Positions 45,943 through 57,183 of a DNA stretch of 64,000 nucleotides are shown piece by piece. A program made the translations under genes and the position numbers. This DNA is from Sesamum alatum. Taxonomy: Eukaryota; Streptophyta; Magnoliopsida; Lamiales; Pedaliaceae. A model generated the notes under the pieces. The model was not told the origin of the DNA. It saw only the letters and a program-made list of their open reading frames with translations, and did no database searches. The stretch is from the NCBI GenBank assembly GCA_034509735.1, contig JACGWO010000005.1, forward strand, positions 35,556,479 to 35,620,478. Direction: 5' to 3'. How positions within the stretch are numbered: position 1 is the stretch's first letter; each line of letters begins with the position of its first letter.

Positions 45943-47787
45943 TCAAGGATGGAACGAAGCACCGACTTGCAGTTGCCACTCCATGCAGTCTTCTAAATCG
46001 AAACTACTAGCGCAATCCAGTAACGCGTTTTGCTGCTGCTCGTATCGACATATGTAATTTAAACCAACAAGTAGCTCGCATATGGCTGCCTCTATCTTTT
46101 CTCGATCAGCAAAGTATAATGTCTGAAGCAAAAGAACGTTCGTCCTTGTGACAATTTGCTGCTGTTCAAAGTTACGCTCGCTTTGCCACCTGATCATGTT
46201 GTGTGCTAGTGGGGCGAGCCACTTAAGCATTGCATCGAGACGTTCCCTCCAATCATGGGCCAGAGGAGCATCATAAATAGCCAAATCTTTTATGTAAGAC
46301 TTCAAACTAGTCTTCAATGTCTTTCTCAGGCTCGTTGGGAGCATCTGATAGAGATCGTCTCTAGCCTCATCACCAACCAGATGTGGGTAGCGGAGCAGTT
46401 TCTCTAAAACAATGATAACGTTCGCGTAGTGCAAGGCTAAAGCAGAGCCTCCTACAGTACTAGGAGGCGCGTAAACCAGCAGACTGCTCTTGGGCCTGAA
46501 CTTTGAGCCGTCTATCATACTGCTGTTCGACTGCCTCTGGTCTCCGTTGAAAGGATTGGAATTGATGGCATGAATAAAACAACCGGACAGATTCGGATGC
46601 TCTCTCTTAGCACCAGTTGGCACACTAAAATGGCCTGAAACTTGACTGCTTTGATCATCATAACTAATGTGATCATCGTCATCATCCACCTTGGAAGCAG
46701 AGCTACTGAGACTTAAACACTCCATGAACATCCTCCCTGGCCCTGTACCACAAGCAAAATTGAAATCTTCTGGACGAAACAAGCGTCCATCGTTCTTCTG
46801 GATTCCCACTTTCGGTCTTAAGCTTAGCGTTCTCTTCTCCAATCCCTCTTTTACAATCGGCCCTGAATGACAATAACCATCATGCTTGGACGAAACAGAC
46901 TTTGTCAAACTACCATCCGTTCGGACCCCTCTACCTACATCAAACTGACCTGATTTCTGCCCAGAGTTCTGCTTCACACGTCGCAAACTCCCACTAAAAC
47001 CAACTTGTGACCCCATAATCGAAGCACTAGAAACATCCCCTCTTGAATAGGCATCTCCAAACACAACATACATCCGTGCGTAAATCGTACACACGGTTCT
47101 CGCCAACAGCTCAACAATCTTATCGTACGTCTGGTTCCAGAGCGAAACATCCTTCAAATGACTCACATCTTGCTTCTGCCATGTCAACTTCTGCTCAAAA
47201 GCTTTCCTACTCTCCTCATGCTGGTTCTGCTGAAACTTCTTGGTGGCAACCTCAAGCTCATTCATGACCTCCATTTCGGTGTACAAACCGGCGGTGGAAC
47301 TCACATACCGCTCCATTTTCCTAACCATAGTCTCCATATCCTTCACCAGAAACCCCAGCTCCTTAATATCAATCATCCCAGAAACAATATCCCCATAAAC
47401 ATGCTCAAATCCCTGCAATGCTGGGATTGTACATTTCTTCCCTAATCTAGACACCACGCCAGCAACCCTGTTCAAATCATCAAATTTCTCCACAAGGGCC
47501 AGCTCTAGGAGCTGCTTTTCATCACTAGATACAAGGGCTCTTATCCCCTCCGACTTCAAGATCTCATTCTTAAGCTTAAGGATCTCACTATCAGTCAAAG
47601 ATTTGTGCAAATGAATAATCTTGGACATTACATTAGCTACTTCAAAAGACAATATCCCAATAGTTTGTCTCTCTTGAGCTCCCTGTTTCTTGTTCGAGGA
47701 TTTTGTCGAATTCTCAAGATATAAAGCATGCTTTAAATTGCTACTCACCTGATTACCCATTTTCAATATCCAAGGCTCCGCCACCAT
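45943..47787 (-). CDS. DUF3475/DUF668 family protein (PSI-related, At3g23160-like)
   Basis: An intact, intronless gene of 614 residues. DUF3475 lies at about 43-99 (IGILSFEVANVMSKIIHL) and DUF668 at about 446-532 (SALALHYANVIIVLEKLLRYP), joined by a conserved helical part (about 100-245) and a polar, Ser/Asp-rich linker (about 250-435). The family includes the PSK-simulator (PSI) proteins linked to growth; the biochemical role is not settled. The N-terminus MVAEPWILKMGNQVSSNLK resembles the Arabidopsis At3g23160 group as I recall it. I took the first ATG (47785-47787), in context AGATGG. The second in-frame ATG (Met10) would start MGNQVSS, a textbook N-myristoylation signal, so two N-termini are possible. 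The upstream leader is pyrimidine-rich and contains a short ORF. Confidence 0.92.
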   Translation of the reverse strand: MVAEPWILKMGNQVSSNLKHALYLENSTKSSNKKQGAQERQTIGILSFEVANVMSKIIHLHKSLTDSEILKLKNEILKSEGIRALVSSDEKQLLELALVEKFDDLNRVAGVVSRLGKKCTIPALQGFEHVYGDIVSGMIDIKELGFLVKDMETMVRKMERYVSSTAGLYTEMEVMNELEVATKKFQQNQHEESRKAFEQKLTWQKQDVSHLKDVSLWNQTYDKIVELLARTVCTIYARMYVVFGDAYSRGDVSSASIMGSQVGFSGSLRRVKQNSGQKSGQFDVGRGVRTDGSLTKSVSSKHDGYCHSGPIVKEGLEKRTLSLRPKVGIQKNDGRLFRPEDFNFACGTGPGRMFMECLSLSSSASKVDDDDDHISYDDQSSQVSGHFSVPTGAKREHPNLSGCFIHAINSNPFNGDQRQSNSSMIDGSKFRPKSSLLVYAPPSTVGGSALALHYANVIIVLEKLLRYPHLVGDEARDDLYQMLPTSLRKTLKTSLKSYIKDLAIYDAPLAHDWRERLDAMLKWLAPLAHNMIRWQSERNFEQQQIVTRTNVLLLQTLYFADREKIEAAICELLVGLNYICRYEQQQNALLDCASSFDLEDCMEWQLQVGASFHP

Positions 47788-47857
47788 CTCTGCCTCCTTC
47801 CGCCGACAGGATCTGAAATACTGGTTGCCCGCTTCAGATCTGGCCAGCAGTTCTCCA

Positions 47858-47956
47858 CTATAATTCGACCATCAAATGCTGCTGGCCAAGTCTCACACGC
47901 GCACTTGAAATTTTTTGCCAAGATTGTATCTTTAGCTTGAAAAAGCAAAAGGGCAT
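47858..47956 (-). other. Upstream ORF in the leader of the DUF668 gene
   Basis: The first ATG found upstream in the inferred leader opens a 32-codon frame that stops 70 bases before the main ATG. If the leader is unspliced it could lower translation of the main frame. A leader intron would remove or alter it. Confidence 0.4.
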
Positions 47957-47999
47957 TGAAGGGTTGTGTCAAGAAAAGCGCAAACAAGAAGCCCAGAAG

Positions 48000-48230
48000 A
48001 AGAAAATGCGCGTGAGTGTGTGAAATTGGAGCTTTCAGCAGGCGTGGGAGAAAAGAATGAGAGTTTTGTGAAGGAGTGTAGTGTAATTGATTGATGAACA
48101 GAAGAGTGGAAAGAAGATTGGAGGGAAAAGAAAAGGAGGAGAGGATTTGATTGAGATTAAGGGGAACTTTTCCAATGCACTGTGTGTTGTGTGTGTGTGT
48201 GTTTGGGAGAGACTTGTAATGATTTTATTT
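48000..48230 (-). promoter_or_regulatory. Probable transcription start region of the DUF668 gene
   Basis: On the minus strand this is rich in C and T (TCTCCTCCTTTTCTTTTCCC near 48130), following an (AC)n tract at 48180-48202. Such pyrimidine patches mark plant start sites. No clear TATA box was found. Confidence 0.35.
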
Positions 48231-48381
48231 CAAAAAAGGTAAGGAGGGCAGTTTGAAGAAGATGGCCCTCACTGTCTCAGAAATTCTAGTCTGCAACTTT
48301 CAGTTTGTTTACTTGGTTCTTCTTTTTTTCCTTTTTTTTTTTTTTTGCCAGGCTTAATTTTTTTATTATTTCATAATTTTA

Positions 48382-48920
48382 AAGATAAATTACAACGGGT
48401 CCTCTTAAGTTCGTCATTATTATAAATTCTCATTCGTTATTTAAAAAATTATAAATATTCGACTAAAATTATCGACCATCTAATAAATACCCCCTCTTGA
48501 CATCCCATTGGGGATGGATATTTGTTAGAAGCCATTAATTTTAAGGAAAAACTGCAAGTAACCCCCTATAATATTGTAAATGTGTAAATTGCCCCATTAT
48601 GAAAAATAAAATAGCAATTTACTTCCCTGTATTTTTTAAAATGAATCAATTTATCTCCCCTAGATAGTGGGTTAATTGCTCCATTTTAAAAAATACATTA
48701 AGATAAATTGCTATTTTTTTATAGGGGTAAGTGAGCATAGGGGGATTAATTGCTCCATTTTAAAGAACATGGGGAGATAAATTGCTATTTTTTATAGGGG
48801 TAAATTGCTCATTTATAATATCACATGGAGGTAATTTTAATTAAATATTTATAATTTTTCAAATAACGAAAAATTATTTATAATTATAGTAAACTTGAGG
48901 GGAACAAGTGGAATTTATCT
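48382..48920. mobile_element. Mutator-like miniature element interrupted by another element
   Basis: Left AAGATAAATTACAACGGG and right GTGGAATTTATCTTT are opposed, with matching arms 'TTATTATAAATTCTC' and 'TTATAATTATAG'. The 48543-48845 element separates the arms. Confidence 0.5.
48543..48845. repeat. Hairpin miniature element, AAATTGC family, copy 2 (nested)
   Basis: Starts 'AAAAACTGCAAGTAACCCCC' and ends 'ATATCACATGGAGGTAATTT'; the interior is as at 7262-7545, with a partial internal duplication ('GGGATTAATTGCTCCATTTT'). Confidence 0.5.
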
Positions 48921-49517
48921 TTAAAAAAGAAAAAAGTGTGTGAATCTTCTAAATTTGTTTGTGGAGATACCCTTTTGACCTTTTCCTTTAATTTTTTTTT
49001 TCAAGATTTAGGCACATGATGTAAAATTTGAAATTATGGTCAAAACTTGGAAGAAAATGTGTAAGAATTAAGATCAGTCACTTTTACAGGTTTGCATTTA
49101 TGAACATGAGGAGGATTCAAATGGGCATAGAGCTGGAAATCTTCAACTCCAAAATCCAAATCAATAATATACATTTTCCATTTATGTCTTCCATTAAAAA
49201 TAGGTTTTGAATATTTACCTACCTACAGTCAAATGGTTGGACTGTCTTTAGTAAGCCACATGTAATGTGTGTACGAGTTAGATACTTGAGTTAAATTCAA
49301 ACAACATGTTTCAGAATTCTCTTAGACGAACGTTCAAGTCATATAATTAGTGTACAATTCAGTAAAAATGGTCAGGTGCATAATTAATGTAATAATACTA
49401 CCGATACGATTGATAGTACAGTTGAATTCTGTTCTGGCCAAAATGGGTAGACATTTATTACCGCATTTCTTGATGAAAATTGAGAACAAGTTGTCTTTAA
49501 AGTTGCAATATTGAAAG

Positions 49518-49770
49518 GGGATAATTATATTTATACCCACTAATTTATGATTTGTTTACATAAATTACATGTCTTTTGAATAATTACACGTACACCTATT
49601 TGAAATGTCAACATTATTTACACAAATTATCTTTATTTTTCGAAAAATTATACATACATCCAGAAAATATTAATATCATTACACAAATTATCCCTATTTT
49701 TAACTGTAAAAAATAAGAGTAATTTGTGTAAATAAACAATAAGTCAATGGTGTGAATGTAATTATCATGC
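49518..49770. mobile_element. Mutator-type miniature element, right end worn
   Basis: GGGATAATTATATTTATACCC at the left; 'GAATGTAATTATCATGC' at the right. The interior matches 9661-9916 and 34279-34571. Confidence 0.45.
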
Positions 49771-49814
49771 TAAAAACTACACAAGCTTTCTTCCATACAA
49801 GAAAAGACAAAAAA

Positions 49815-50048
49815 TTAGATTGAATCACCACTGCCCCATTTCTTGTGAAGAATTACACTTGAGCCCACACTTTTGTCTGAAATAACATCCAAAGTACATG
49901 TACTTGGGGGGCTGCCTGCAAATACGACTTTTCTCTGGTCAAAAAGTGAAAAACCCATTTTAGGGGAAACAAAGTCTGAACAAATTCTAGCAAACAAAAT
50001 TGGAAAGTGAATGGCAGTTAAAAGTCCTGCAACCACAGAGAAATCCAT
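49815..50048 (-). CDS. Hypothetical small membrane-anchored protein (77 residues)
   Basis: A 77-residue frame from the ATG at 50046-50048 to TAA. Residues about 4-22 are hydrophobic (VVAGLLTAIHFPILFA), suggesting a signal anchor or signal peptide; the rest is mixed and soluble (FSLFDQRKVVF, STCTLDVISDK). Composition and amino-acid variety look more coding-like than the surrounding repeats. The frame stays open upstream of the ATG for several codons, past a possible acceptor CTCAATAG, so it may be a terminal exon instead. I do not recognise a family. Confidence 0.4.
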   Translation of the reverse strand: MDFSVVAGLLTAIHFPILFARICSDFVSPKMGFSLFDQRKVVFAGSPPSTCTLDVISDKSVGSSVILHKKWGSGDSI

Positions 50049-50079
50049 GATGAAGCTATTGAGGTCAATGCCCACAAAG

Positions 50080-51320
50080 AGAAATTATTTATTTTATTTT
50101 TTTCAACTTTTTATTAATTTACTTTTAGGGAATATTTTTAAAATTTTTCTTGTAACTACTACCACTAGTTATATTTTTTCTCCTTTTTTTTTCAATAAAT
50201 AAGTTAAAATCACATTGAACAATGATATGATTCTCTTTACCGACGTTCTATTTATTTAAAAAAAACAAACACACACAGAGGTTGAATATAAAACATAACA
50301 CCCTTTTGAAATGCCAGATTCGAACTTAATTGCGTAAGCTTATAAATTCTAAAATCGAAAAAAGAAGAAACATTGAAAAGGGCCAAAGAAATTTAGAAAT
50401 TTCTTTGGATTGTGAACTAAAATGGAATGTGAAAGGGGGGAAAGATTATGGAATTTTCAATTCTAACATCCCTTTCACAATTCTTACTAAATGGTTTATT
50501 ACAAGAAAAGGCCAAATTAGGAGATGGAAACTTGTCTAAATTATGGGTGGTATTGTCAAAAAGTTGAAGTAATAGTTGGAGTTGGTGAGTTTGTTCTCAC
50601 AAAAGACAAACCCTACTTACAACACTTTGATAAGGAGAGTTAGATCCCATGACAACAACAAATGACAAAGGTAAGAAACCTGTAACACCAACACATGCAC
50701 CTATGTATGTACACTACCTTTTGATATTAATTAATAAAAATTGTGGGATTTGGCAAAACTAATGTCATTATACTTTAGCATCTTATCATGTGAAAATATA
50801 ATTATTTGGTATGTCATTTGATTGAAATATCATGTGACTTGCATATAGCACTTTTAATATCGTAATTTAGGAATTTTTTTTATGGGATAATCATTTTTAT
50901 TCTCAAAATTTCTGAAAGATAGCATTTTTCTTCTTATAACACATTTTTATTAGATATTTTAACAAAAAATAACACATGGTCATTAGGGTCTGTATACTTT
51001 TAATCTCGTTGGTTATGGGGGGCTTACTTTTAGTCCATTAACTTTCACAAGTAGCATTATTGATCCTATGTACTTAATGGTACGTGGCATTTTTCGTTAA
51101 ATATCTGGAAAAAAAATATATCTCATGGGACCCAAAGAGCTATTTCTTCAAATTATGGGATCAAAAGTGAGAATTCTATAATTAATGAGATAAAATGAAA
51201 GAATCTAATTTACGAGACGGGAAATGTTATTTCTCTGTATACTTGGAATAGTTAATACTGCTGTGAATTTTATGCTATACTTCAAATTTTTATTGAGACT
51301 GGCTGTTAATGTTTAATTAA
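50080..51320. other. Intergenic, no gene seen
   Basis: AT-rich; 50330-50540 gives a plus-strand frame rich in Lys/Arg without known motif. 50990-51240 carries 'GTCCATTAACTTTCACAAG'-type phrases of a dispersed hairpin repeat. Confidence 0.4.
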
Positions 51321-51549
51321 GAGGGTGTTTGGCTAAACTTATAAGCTCCAAAAATCGTTTGGCAAATTTTTCTTTAAAGATCTTATGAGCTTATAATCAA
51401 AATAAGATGTTTTGGATCTTATAATCTTTTTTAAAAAAAAGTTGACCTCCTCCAACTTTTTTTTATAAGATCTTATAAGATTTATAAATTTAATGTATAA
51501 TTAGACAAAAATATCCTCATTTACACCTCTTTCTCAACCCCCCCCTCCC

Positions 51550-51585
<36 letters not shown>

Positions 51586-52263
51586 CCACGCAGACACTCT
51601 CACACAGACAAATACATTTTCTCTCTCTTAAGATTTTAAAATTTTTTATTGGTATTTAATTTTTCTTGCAATTGAAAAAGAGAAAATACTTCATTGCTTA
51701 ATAAATTATTATATGTTAAACAAAAATAAAATTACTATTGATATTATATTTACTGAAAAAAATATAAACTAATAATATTAAAAATATACGACTAGAAAAT
51801 AATCATTTCGTTAACAAAGAGAATATCATTTATATATCAATGTCATAATATTTGACTAACATTAATGTACATATATATTATTTTTATTCAAAAGTTTAGG
51901 TAATAATTATCATCATTTTCTTATATTTTAAAAAATATTATCTATCAGATTCTTTATTTGAAGTTAAACTAATGTGTACTATTTATGAAAGTATTTTTAA
52001 AATATTAAAATACAAATTATGTCAAGAAATGCCAACTTATTTTATTCTAACAGCTACACGTCCTTTTTCGTCATTTTACAATAAAAAGACCTTATTATGC
52101 CAAACACCATAACATCTTTTAAGATGTAAAAACACCTTATAAGCTATAACTTCTTATTTTATCCAAACACTTTAAAATTTTATTTTTAAAATAAAATCCA
52201 ACAACTTATAAGCTCCTAAAATATCTTATAAGATGTCTTAAAAAAATTTATCCAAACACCCTC
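51321..52263. mobile_element. hAT-like non-autonomous element, GAGGGTGTTTGG ends
   Basis: GAGGGTGTTTGG at the left and CCAAACACCCTC at the right are exact complements over 12 bases; further in, 'ACTTATAAGCTCC' and 'GGAGCTTATAAG' are also opposed. A poly-C/(CT)n tract sits at 51540-51588. No clear target duplication was seen, so the superfamily is a guess. Confidence 0.55.
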
Positions 52264-52668
52264 TCAAGCTTAATTTCGGCTTACTTTTGGTATTTGGTCC
52301 CCAAGATAAGCTTAAGTGGAGTTGGACATAACTCGACGTAATTATTAATTTTCTTTAGGTTAATCAAGACTGGTCACCAGCTCCATTAATTGACTCGAGT
52401 CAACGTGGGCCAGCTCGACCAATTGTTTGATTAATTTGTGTTGATTATGTTTAATCTTATCTAAATAATTATTTTACTAATTAAACCCGGTGATTGACAT
52501 AGATTTTATGTTAAATAATCAAACAAAAGTAGCAAAAAAGATTTTATTATTACAAGTTATGTAAGTTATGTAGAAAGAAGTAATACTATTATATGACGAT
52601 TTGCAAGCAAATGTTACACATGAATTCCGTTTCCAACCATGGTTTTGTGTCAACATATTTGATTGTTA

Positions 52669-53228
52669 CACTACAAGATATATGACATTTGATCATCGCT
52701 AGTCGTAGCGAATAGTTATTGACCACGACAACACAATGGTTGTCAGTCATGATTTTTGCAATGGTGACTAAAATATTTGTCATACCTAAAAGCCATAGCG
52801 AATATTTTTACCACAGCTTTTAGCCATGACAAATAAGTTTTACATGGTGGAAAGACTAATTTTTATATCGACTTTCATTTAACTGTAGTTAATAATTATT
52901 ATTTATTACGGTTTTTAACCATAATTATTAAAAATGTAGATAATAAATTTTTTTTTCGGGAAAAATGCAATTACCCCCCTTGTAATATGCAAAATGTGCA
53001 AAAAAAATCCTGTGAAAAAATAAATAGCAATTTATCCCCTGTATTTTAAAAAATAGAGCAAAAAATCCCCTAAAAACGGAGCAAAAAATCCCCTATGAGG
53101 GGGTTGTTTGCTGCATTTTGAATAACACAGGGGGGTAAATTGCTAGTTATTTTTTCACAGGGGGATAATTGCTCTTTTTGATTAATACAGGGGAGCAAAT
53201 TGCATTTAACCCTTTTTTTTTTCTACTG
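52669..53228. mobile_element. CACTA-type miniature element with an insertion near its 3' end
   Basis: Starts CACTACAAGATATATG; the family body runs to about 52956. The terminal TTTTTTCTACTG (mutated CTAGTG) reappears at 53217-53228 after another element. Confidence 0.6.
52957..53210. repeat. Hairpin miniature element, AAATTGC family, copy 3 (nested)
   Basis: 'GGGAAAAATGCAATTACCCC' at the left and 'GGAGCAAATTGCATTTAACC' at the right are opposed. It interrupts the T-run of the CACTA-type copy. Confidence 0.55.
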
Positions 53229-53536
53229 ATATTACAACGTTGCTGGAGCAACCCCAGAACCAGGTCTTTGAGACACTTTCAAAGACAAATGTTACTTAAA
53301 AACCATTTCTGTGAGGGTCGTGGAGCGAATTGGAATTTTTATTACTATTTATGTTGCATCTTTTATCTTATTCTATATATATTATTTGTATAAAAATTAT
53401 GTTATTTAAATCTATCTAAGAAAATATTTAATATACATGGCGTGTATATATAAAACGAAATAAAAAATATAACATGAATTGTAATCGAAAATTCAATCCG
53501 ATTGCAGAGAATATTGTGTCTTCTTTTTGTCCTTGT

Positions 53537-53855
53537 CATTACAAAAAATTATGACAGTTAACCATAGCTAATTGTCATGATTATCATTAAATAACCGTAG
53601 CGAATAGTCATTGACCATAGCCACGCAACGGTTGTCGGCCGTGGTTTTTGTGAGGGTGGCTAAAACATTTGTCATGGCTAAAAACCACGACGAATGTTTT
53701 TACCATGGCTAATATCCGTGGCAAATAAATTTTTCATGGTGGAAAAACTAATTTTTACATCAATTTTTATTTAATCGTAGTTAATAATAATTATTTGCTA
53801 CGATTTTTAGTTATAATTATTAAAAATATACTTAATATTAATTTTTTTTCTAGTG
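53537..53855. mobile_element. CACTA-type miniature element
   Basis: Starts CATTACAAAAAA (C-to-T change in the CACTA end) and ends TTTTTTTTCTAGTG. 319 bp; near-full match in layout to 20139-20438. Flanks TGT and CGT differ at one base. Confidence 0.7.
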
Positions 53856-54214
53856 CGTGTACTATTTTTTTAAAAAAATATCTAGTGTTGACAAAGTTGG
53901 GTAAATGGCCTCCTAAAAGTCTTCAATTTGTTAACAACTACTGTATACGACCATTGATGAATGTAGATAGCTACATTTATGTCTTCTTTTTGTACTTGTG
54001 GAGTAATATGAATATTTGAAAAGCCTAAGGACCCATAGGGTTATAAATAATAAAAAAAATAAGTTACGATATGAAAATTATTACTAATTATGTAATACTA
54101 GACGAGGTGAATTTTTTGTTTTGTCATTATAATGAATTTTAAAATTTTAATACTGACAACTATTCTGCAAAAGTAATTAGTAATTACATAATTTTTCGAC
54201 ATGATGATAGATGA

Positions 54215-54890
54215 TTAGGGGTGCAAATTGAGCCGAGCCGGCTCGCGAGCTCGAGTTCGAGCTCAATTACTTGTGTTTGTGAGCTCGCAAGCCTTTTTTT
54301 ATTTATTTTTATTTTTTATTTATACATATTTTTATATATTTAAGTATATTTCAATATTATAGTAAGTTTATATTAAAAATTCACTATATATTAGAATTAG
54401 TCATTATATCTTTTATTTTAATTTTATATAACAATAAAAAATGGTATATTTATTTATATTATTTAAAACAAGCTTAAGCAACATTTTAGTAAGTTTTGAT
54501 ATTTTTTTGTAAATGAATATGTAGTAAAAATGCATTTTGGTCCAGTATGTTAGGGGTGATGGCACTTTTGGTCCAGACCTTTCTCAAAATAGCAATTAAG
54601 GACAGTATGTTTGAAAAAGTGTCAATTTTCGTCCAAATAACCCTAATTTGGCCAGAAAACATCACGTGAGGCGTGCGTGAGCTGGTGAAATTGGGGATTT
54701 GTACACATGTCCGGCCAACTTACGCGCGTGACATTTCTTAAAAAAAAGTATTACGTGGCACAATTGACATGGAAAATTAACCACGTCAGCCATGCCACAT
54801 AAGCCTTCTTCTCCCTTGCGTCTCGAGTTGTTGACAATGGTGACCCTAACGCCATTGAAACGCTGAAAAAGTGCCAATTACAAATAATAG
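54215..54890. repeat. Two repeat pieces: GGGGTGCAAATTGAGCC end and GGTCCAGTATG block
   Basis: 54215-54300 begins GGGGTGCAAATTGAGCC with palindromic GAGCTCG words, the style of a hAT-type terminus, but no right end was found. 54530-54890 has repeated 'TTTTGGTCCAGTATG' and 'CAATTAAGGACAGTATG' phrases and a GC-rich stretch; a 71-codon minus-strand frame there is not convincing. Confidence 0.35.
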
Positions 54891-54935
54891 AATTAAATAA
54901 TTTTATTATCAATTAAAACAATTATTAACAATTTA

Positions 54936-55113
54936 CACTAGAAGAAATATAACATTTGACTAATTCTCATGGTTAAAATTAAATAGCCGTTGTAAAAAGT
55001 CAATAGCAACGGCTACGCAATGGTTGTTGACCGTGGTTTTTATAAGCGTGGCTAATGCATTTATCATGGCTAAAAGTTATAGCAAAGATATTTGCCATGG
55101 CTCGCCTGTGTTA
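54936..55113. mobile_element. CACTA-type miniature element, right half missing
   Basis: Starts CACTAGAAGAAATATAAC and follows the family through 'GATATTTGCCATGGCTCG', then stops. Confidence 0.5.
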
Positions 55114-55972
55114 TATTTTTTATGATAATTTTAAAATTAGTACTTACTATTTTTTTCTTTTTGCTATAATGTTACCTTTTGTTATGTTGTATGATTCAAA
55201 TTGTTAGGACGTCACGGAATGAATATCATCCTGAATGATAATTGAACATATATTACAATTTTCATACTACTGTTTTCTTCAACAATTAAAAAAAAAAAAA
55301 GAAAAAGAATTGGTGATCCTAGATATATAGTAACATGTCTGTATCTCGTAATTTTTTTAATTTTTTTTTTGCATTTACAGCTCATTGTTATTTAGATTCC
55401 CAGAGAAAAAGTTAAAGTCGTCCAACTGAAAATGAAATAAAGCAATTACAACAAATAAAAATTGTGTAACACGCTTTTCAAATTGGACCATTTGACACTT
55501 TAGGATAAAAATAAATAAATACTGAAATCGTTTTTCAATGGGCAGCTGAACAAATAATAAGAAATTGTTATTTCACCTGCTAGTTGCTACAAGTCGCTTT
55601 ATATTTTCGATTTTCAGTTTTCAGTGCAAAATATATATTTTAATTTTGTTTAGATTTTCACTTAAAATGAGATTATATTTGAATTAGTTAACGAGTTTGT
55701 ATTTTATATTAAACGATTGTGTCAACAATATATTTTTAATGAGAATTCGTAATTAAAAATATATTTTCAATTTAATTAATATTTCAAAAACTGAAAAATA
55801 AAATTTTCATTTTCTTCTAGGGTTTCACATTGGCAAATTCCAATAGATTGACAATCTTGAATTTTTGACACGGTTGTATGAATTTTTTTCTTTGTGAGAA
55901 GTTCTTGGTTGACCTACTCATATGATAGGGATTATATTGTAATCGGCTTCGAAGAAAATTATGGGGTAAAGT
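55114..55972. other. Intergenic, no gene seen
   Basis: AT-rich with A and T runs; no frame or element recognised. Confidence 0.4.
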
Positions 55973-56866
55973 ATAATTAACCCCCCTTATCTATAAAAAG
56001 TTCAAAAAAATCTCCCAATCAATAAAAAAGCATCGAAAAATCCTCCTATATTTTTTAAAATAGGACAAAATACCCCTCCATCGTTGCGGTGTGAGACACG
56101 CGCTTTGCATGCAATTTTTCTTGATTTTTTTATTATAAAATTAAATTGACACCTTAATTTTGAATCGTTCGGTTTTACTTGTTAGTGAACTACGGTTGAG
56201 ATTTTGTAAAATAAAAATTAATGGTTCTTAAATTATTTATATTTAATATAATGAATGGTTCTGATTTAAATAAAAATGGATGGTTAGATTTGAACTTAAA
56301 TTTAAATTATAGGTCCAGATTTAACAAATAAATCAATAGTTTAGATTTTAATACCCCACCCCTGACTGCAACCTCCCCACCCTCGAGCCGCCGGCTCCTT
56401 CCCCTCACCCATTCGCCGCCGCCTCCCCCCCCCCCACCTACTCCCTCTTTCCTCTCTTCTATATATACATTAATATATATATATGTATATTTTTATAAAT
56501 AAATATTTTTGTTTTTATATTTTAAAAATATATGAAATTTTATATTTTCTTAAAAACATATAAACTTTAATATTATATATTAGAATATTTTTACCAAATA
56601 AATGTGAACCATAGATCTTATTGATGCAATCTAGACCACTCATTTATATAATATTTAAATCTAATGGTTCTTAAGTAGGGGTAAAAATATAATTTTTTAA
56701 TTAAAAAAATAACAAAAAATCTAAAAATAGCACGTCTTATACACGCTTACATCAAGAGGACAGTATGCTCTATTTTAAAAAATATAGGGATTTTTTTATG
56801 CCTTTTTTTGTCAGGATTTTTTTTTAACTTTTTATAGATCATAGAGGGGTAAATTATACTTTATCC
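55973..56866. mobile_element. Mutator-type element with perfect 9-bp target duplication and a GC-rich core
   Basis: Opposed ends GGGGTAAAGTATAATTAACC and GGTAAATTATACTTTATCC extend over about 40 bases to 'CTATAAAAAGTT'. GAAAATTAT flanks both sides exactly (55964-55972, 56867-56875). Inside, 56345-56460 is a C-rich block (TCGAGCCGCCGGCTCC, TTCGCCGCCGCC) far richer in GC than the surroundings, followed by CT repeats. It carries no transposase frame. The core may be captured host sequence. Confidence 0.7.
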
Positions 56867-57178
56867 GAAAATTATGTGATGTTCAAACCAATGAATTCGT
56901 AACTAAAACAAATATACTTTTTGACATAAAAATCCAGATTCCAAAATATAAATAAAATAAAATAAAAATCCAGATACCTTTGACCATACTAGAGTATTTC
57001 ATGGTGGACCCCACATCACTAGCGATCAATGAATATGCATACATTTTTGTTCGAATGTGTTTCCACAATAATATAATTCTTTTAAAAAAAATCACGTAAA
57101 ATAAATTCCATGGCCTTTAGACTTTATTTATCAACGTGTTTATATATCTTTAAAAAAAATTAAAATAAAATTCTATAT
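56867..57178. other. Intergenic, no gene seen
   Basis: AT-rich, no supported feature beyond the flanking target duplications. Confidence 0.4.
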
Positions 57179-57183
57179 AGTAA

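Noticed and set aside
47763..47987. 74-codon minus frame overlapping the start of the DUF668 gene
   Set aside because: It has no ATG at its 5' end (TTG) and no motif; the real leader ORF is the 32-codon one at 47858-47956.
54662..54877. 71-codon minus frame with Cys and Lys clusters
   Set aside because: It lies in a dispersed GGTCCAGTATG-type repeat block and starts without a coding signature.
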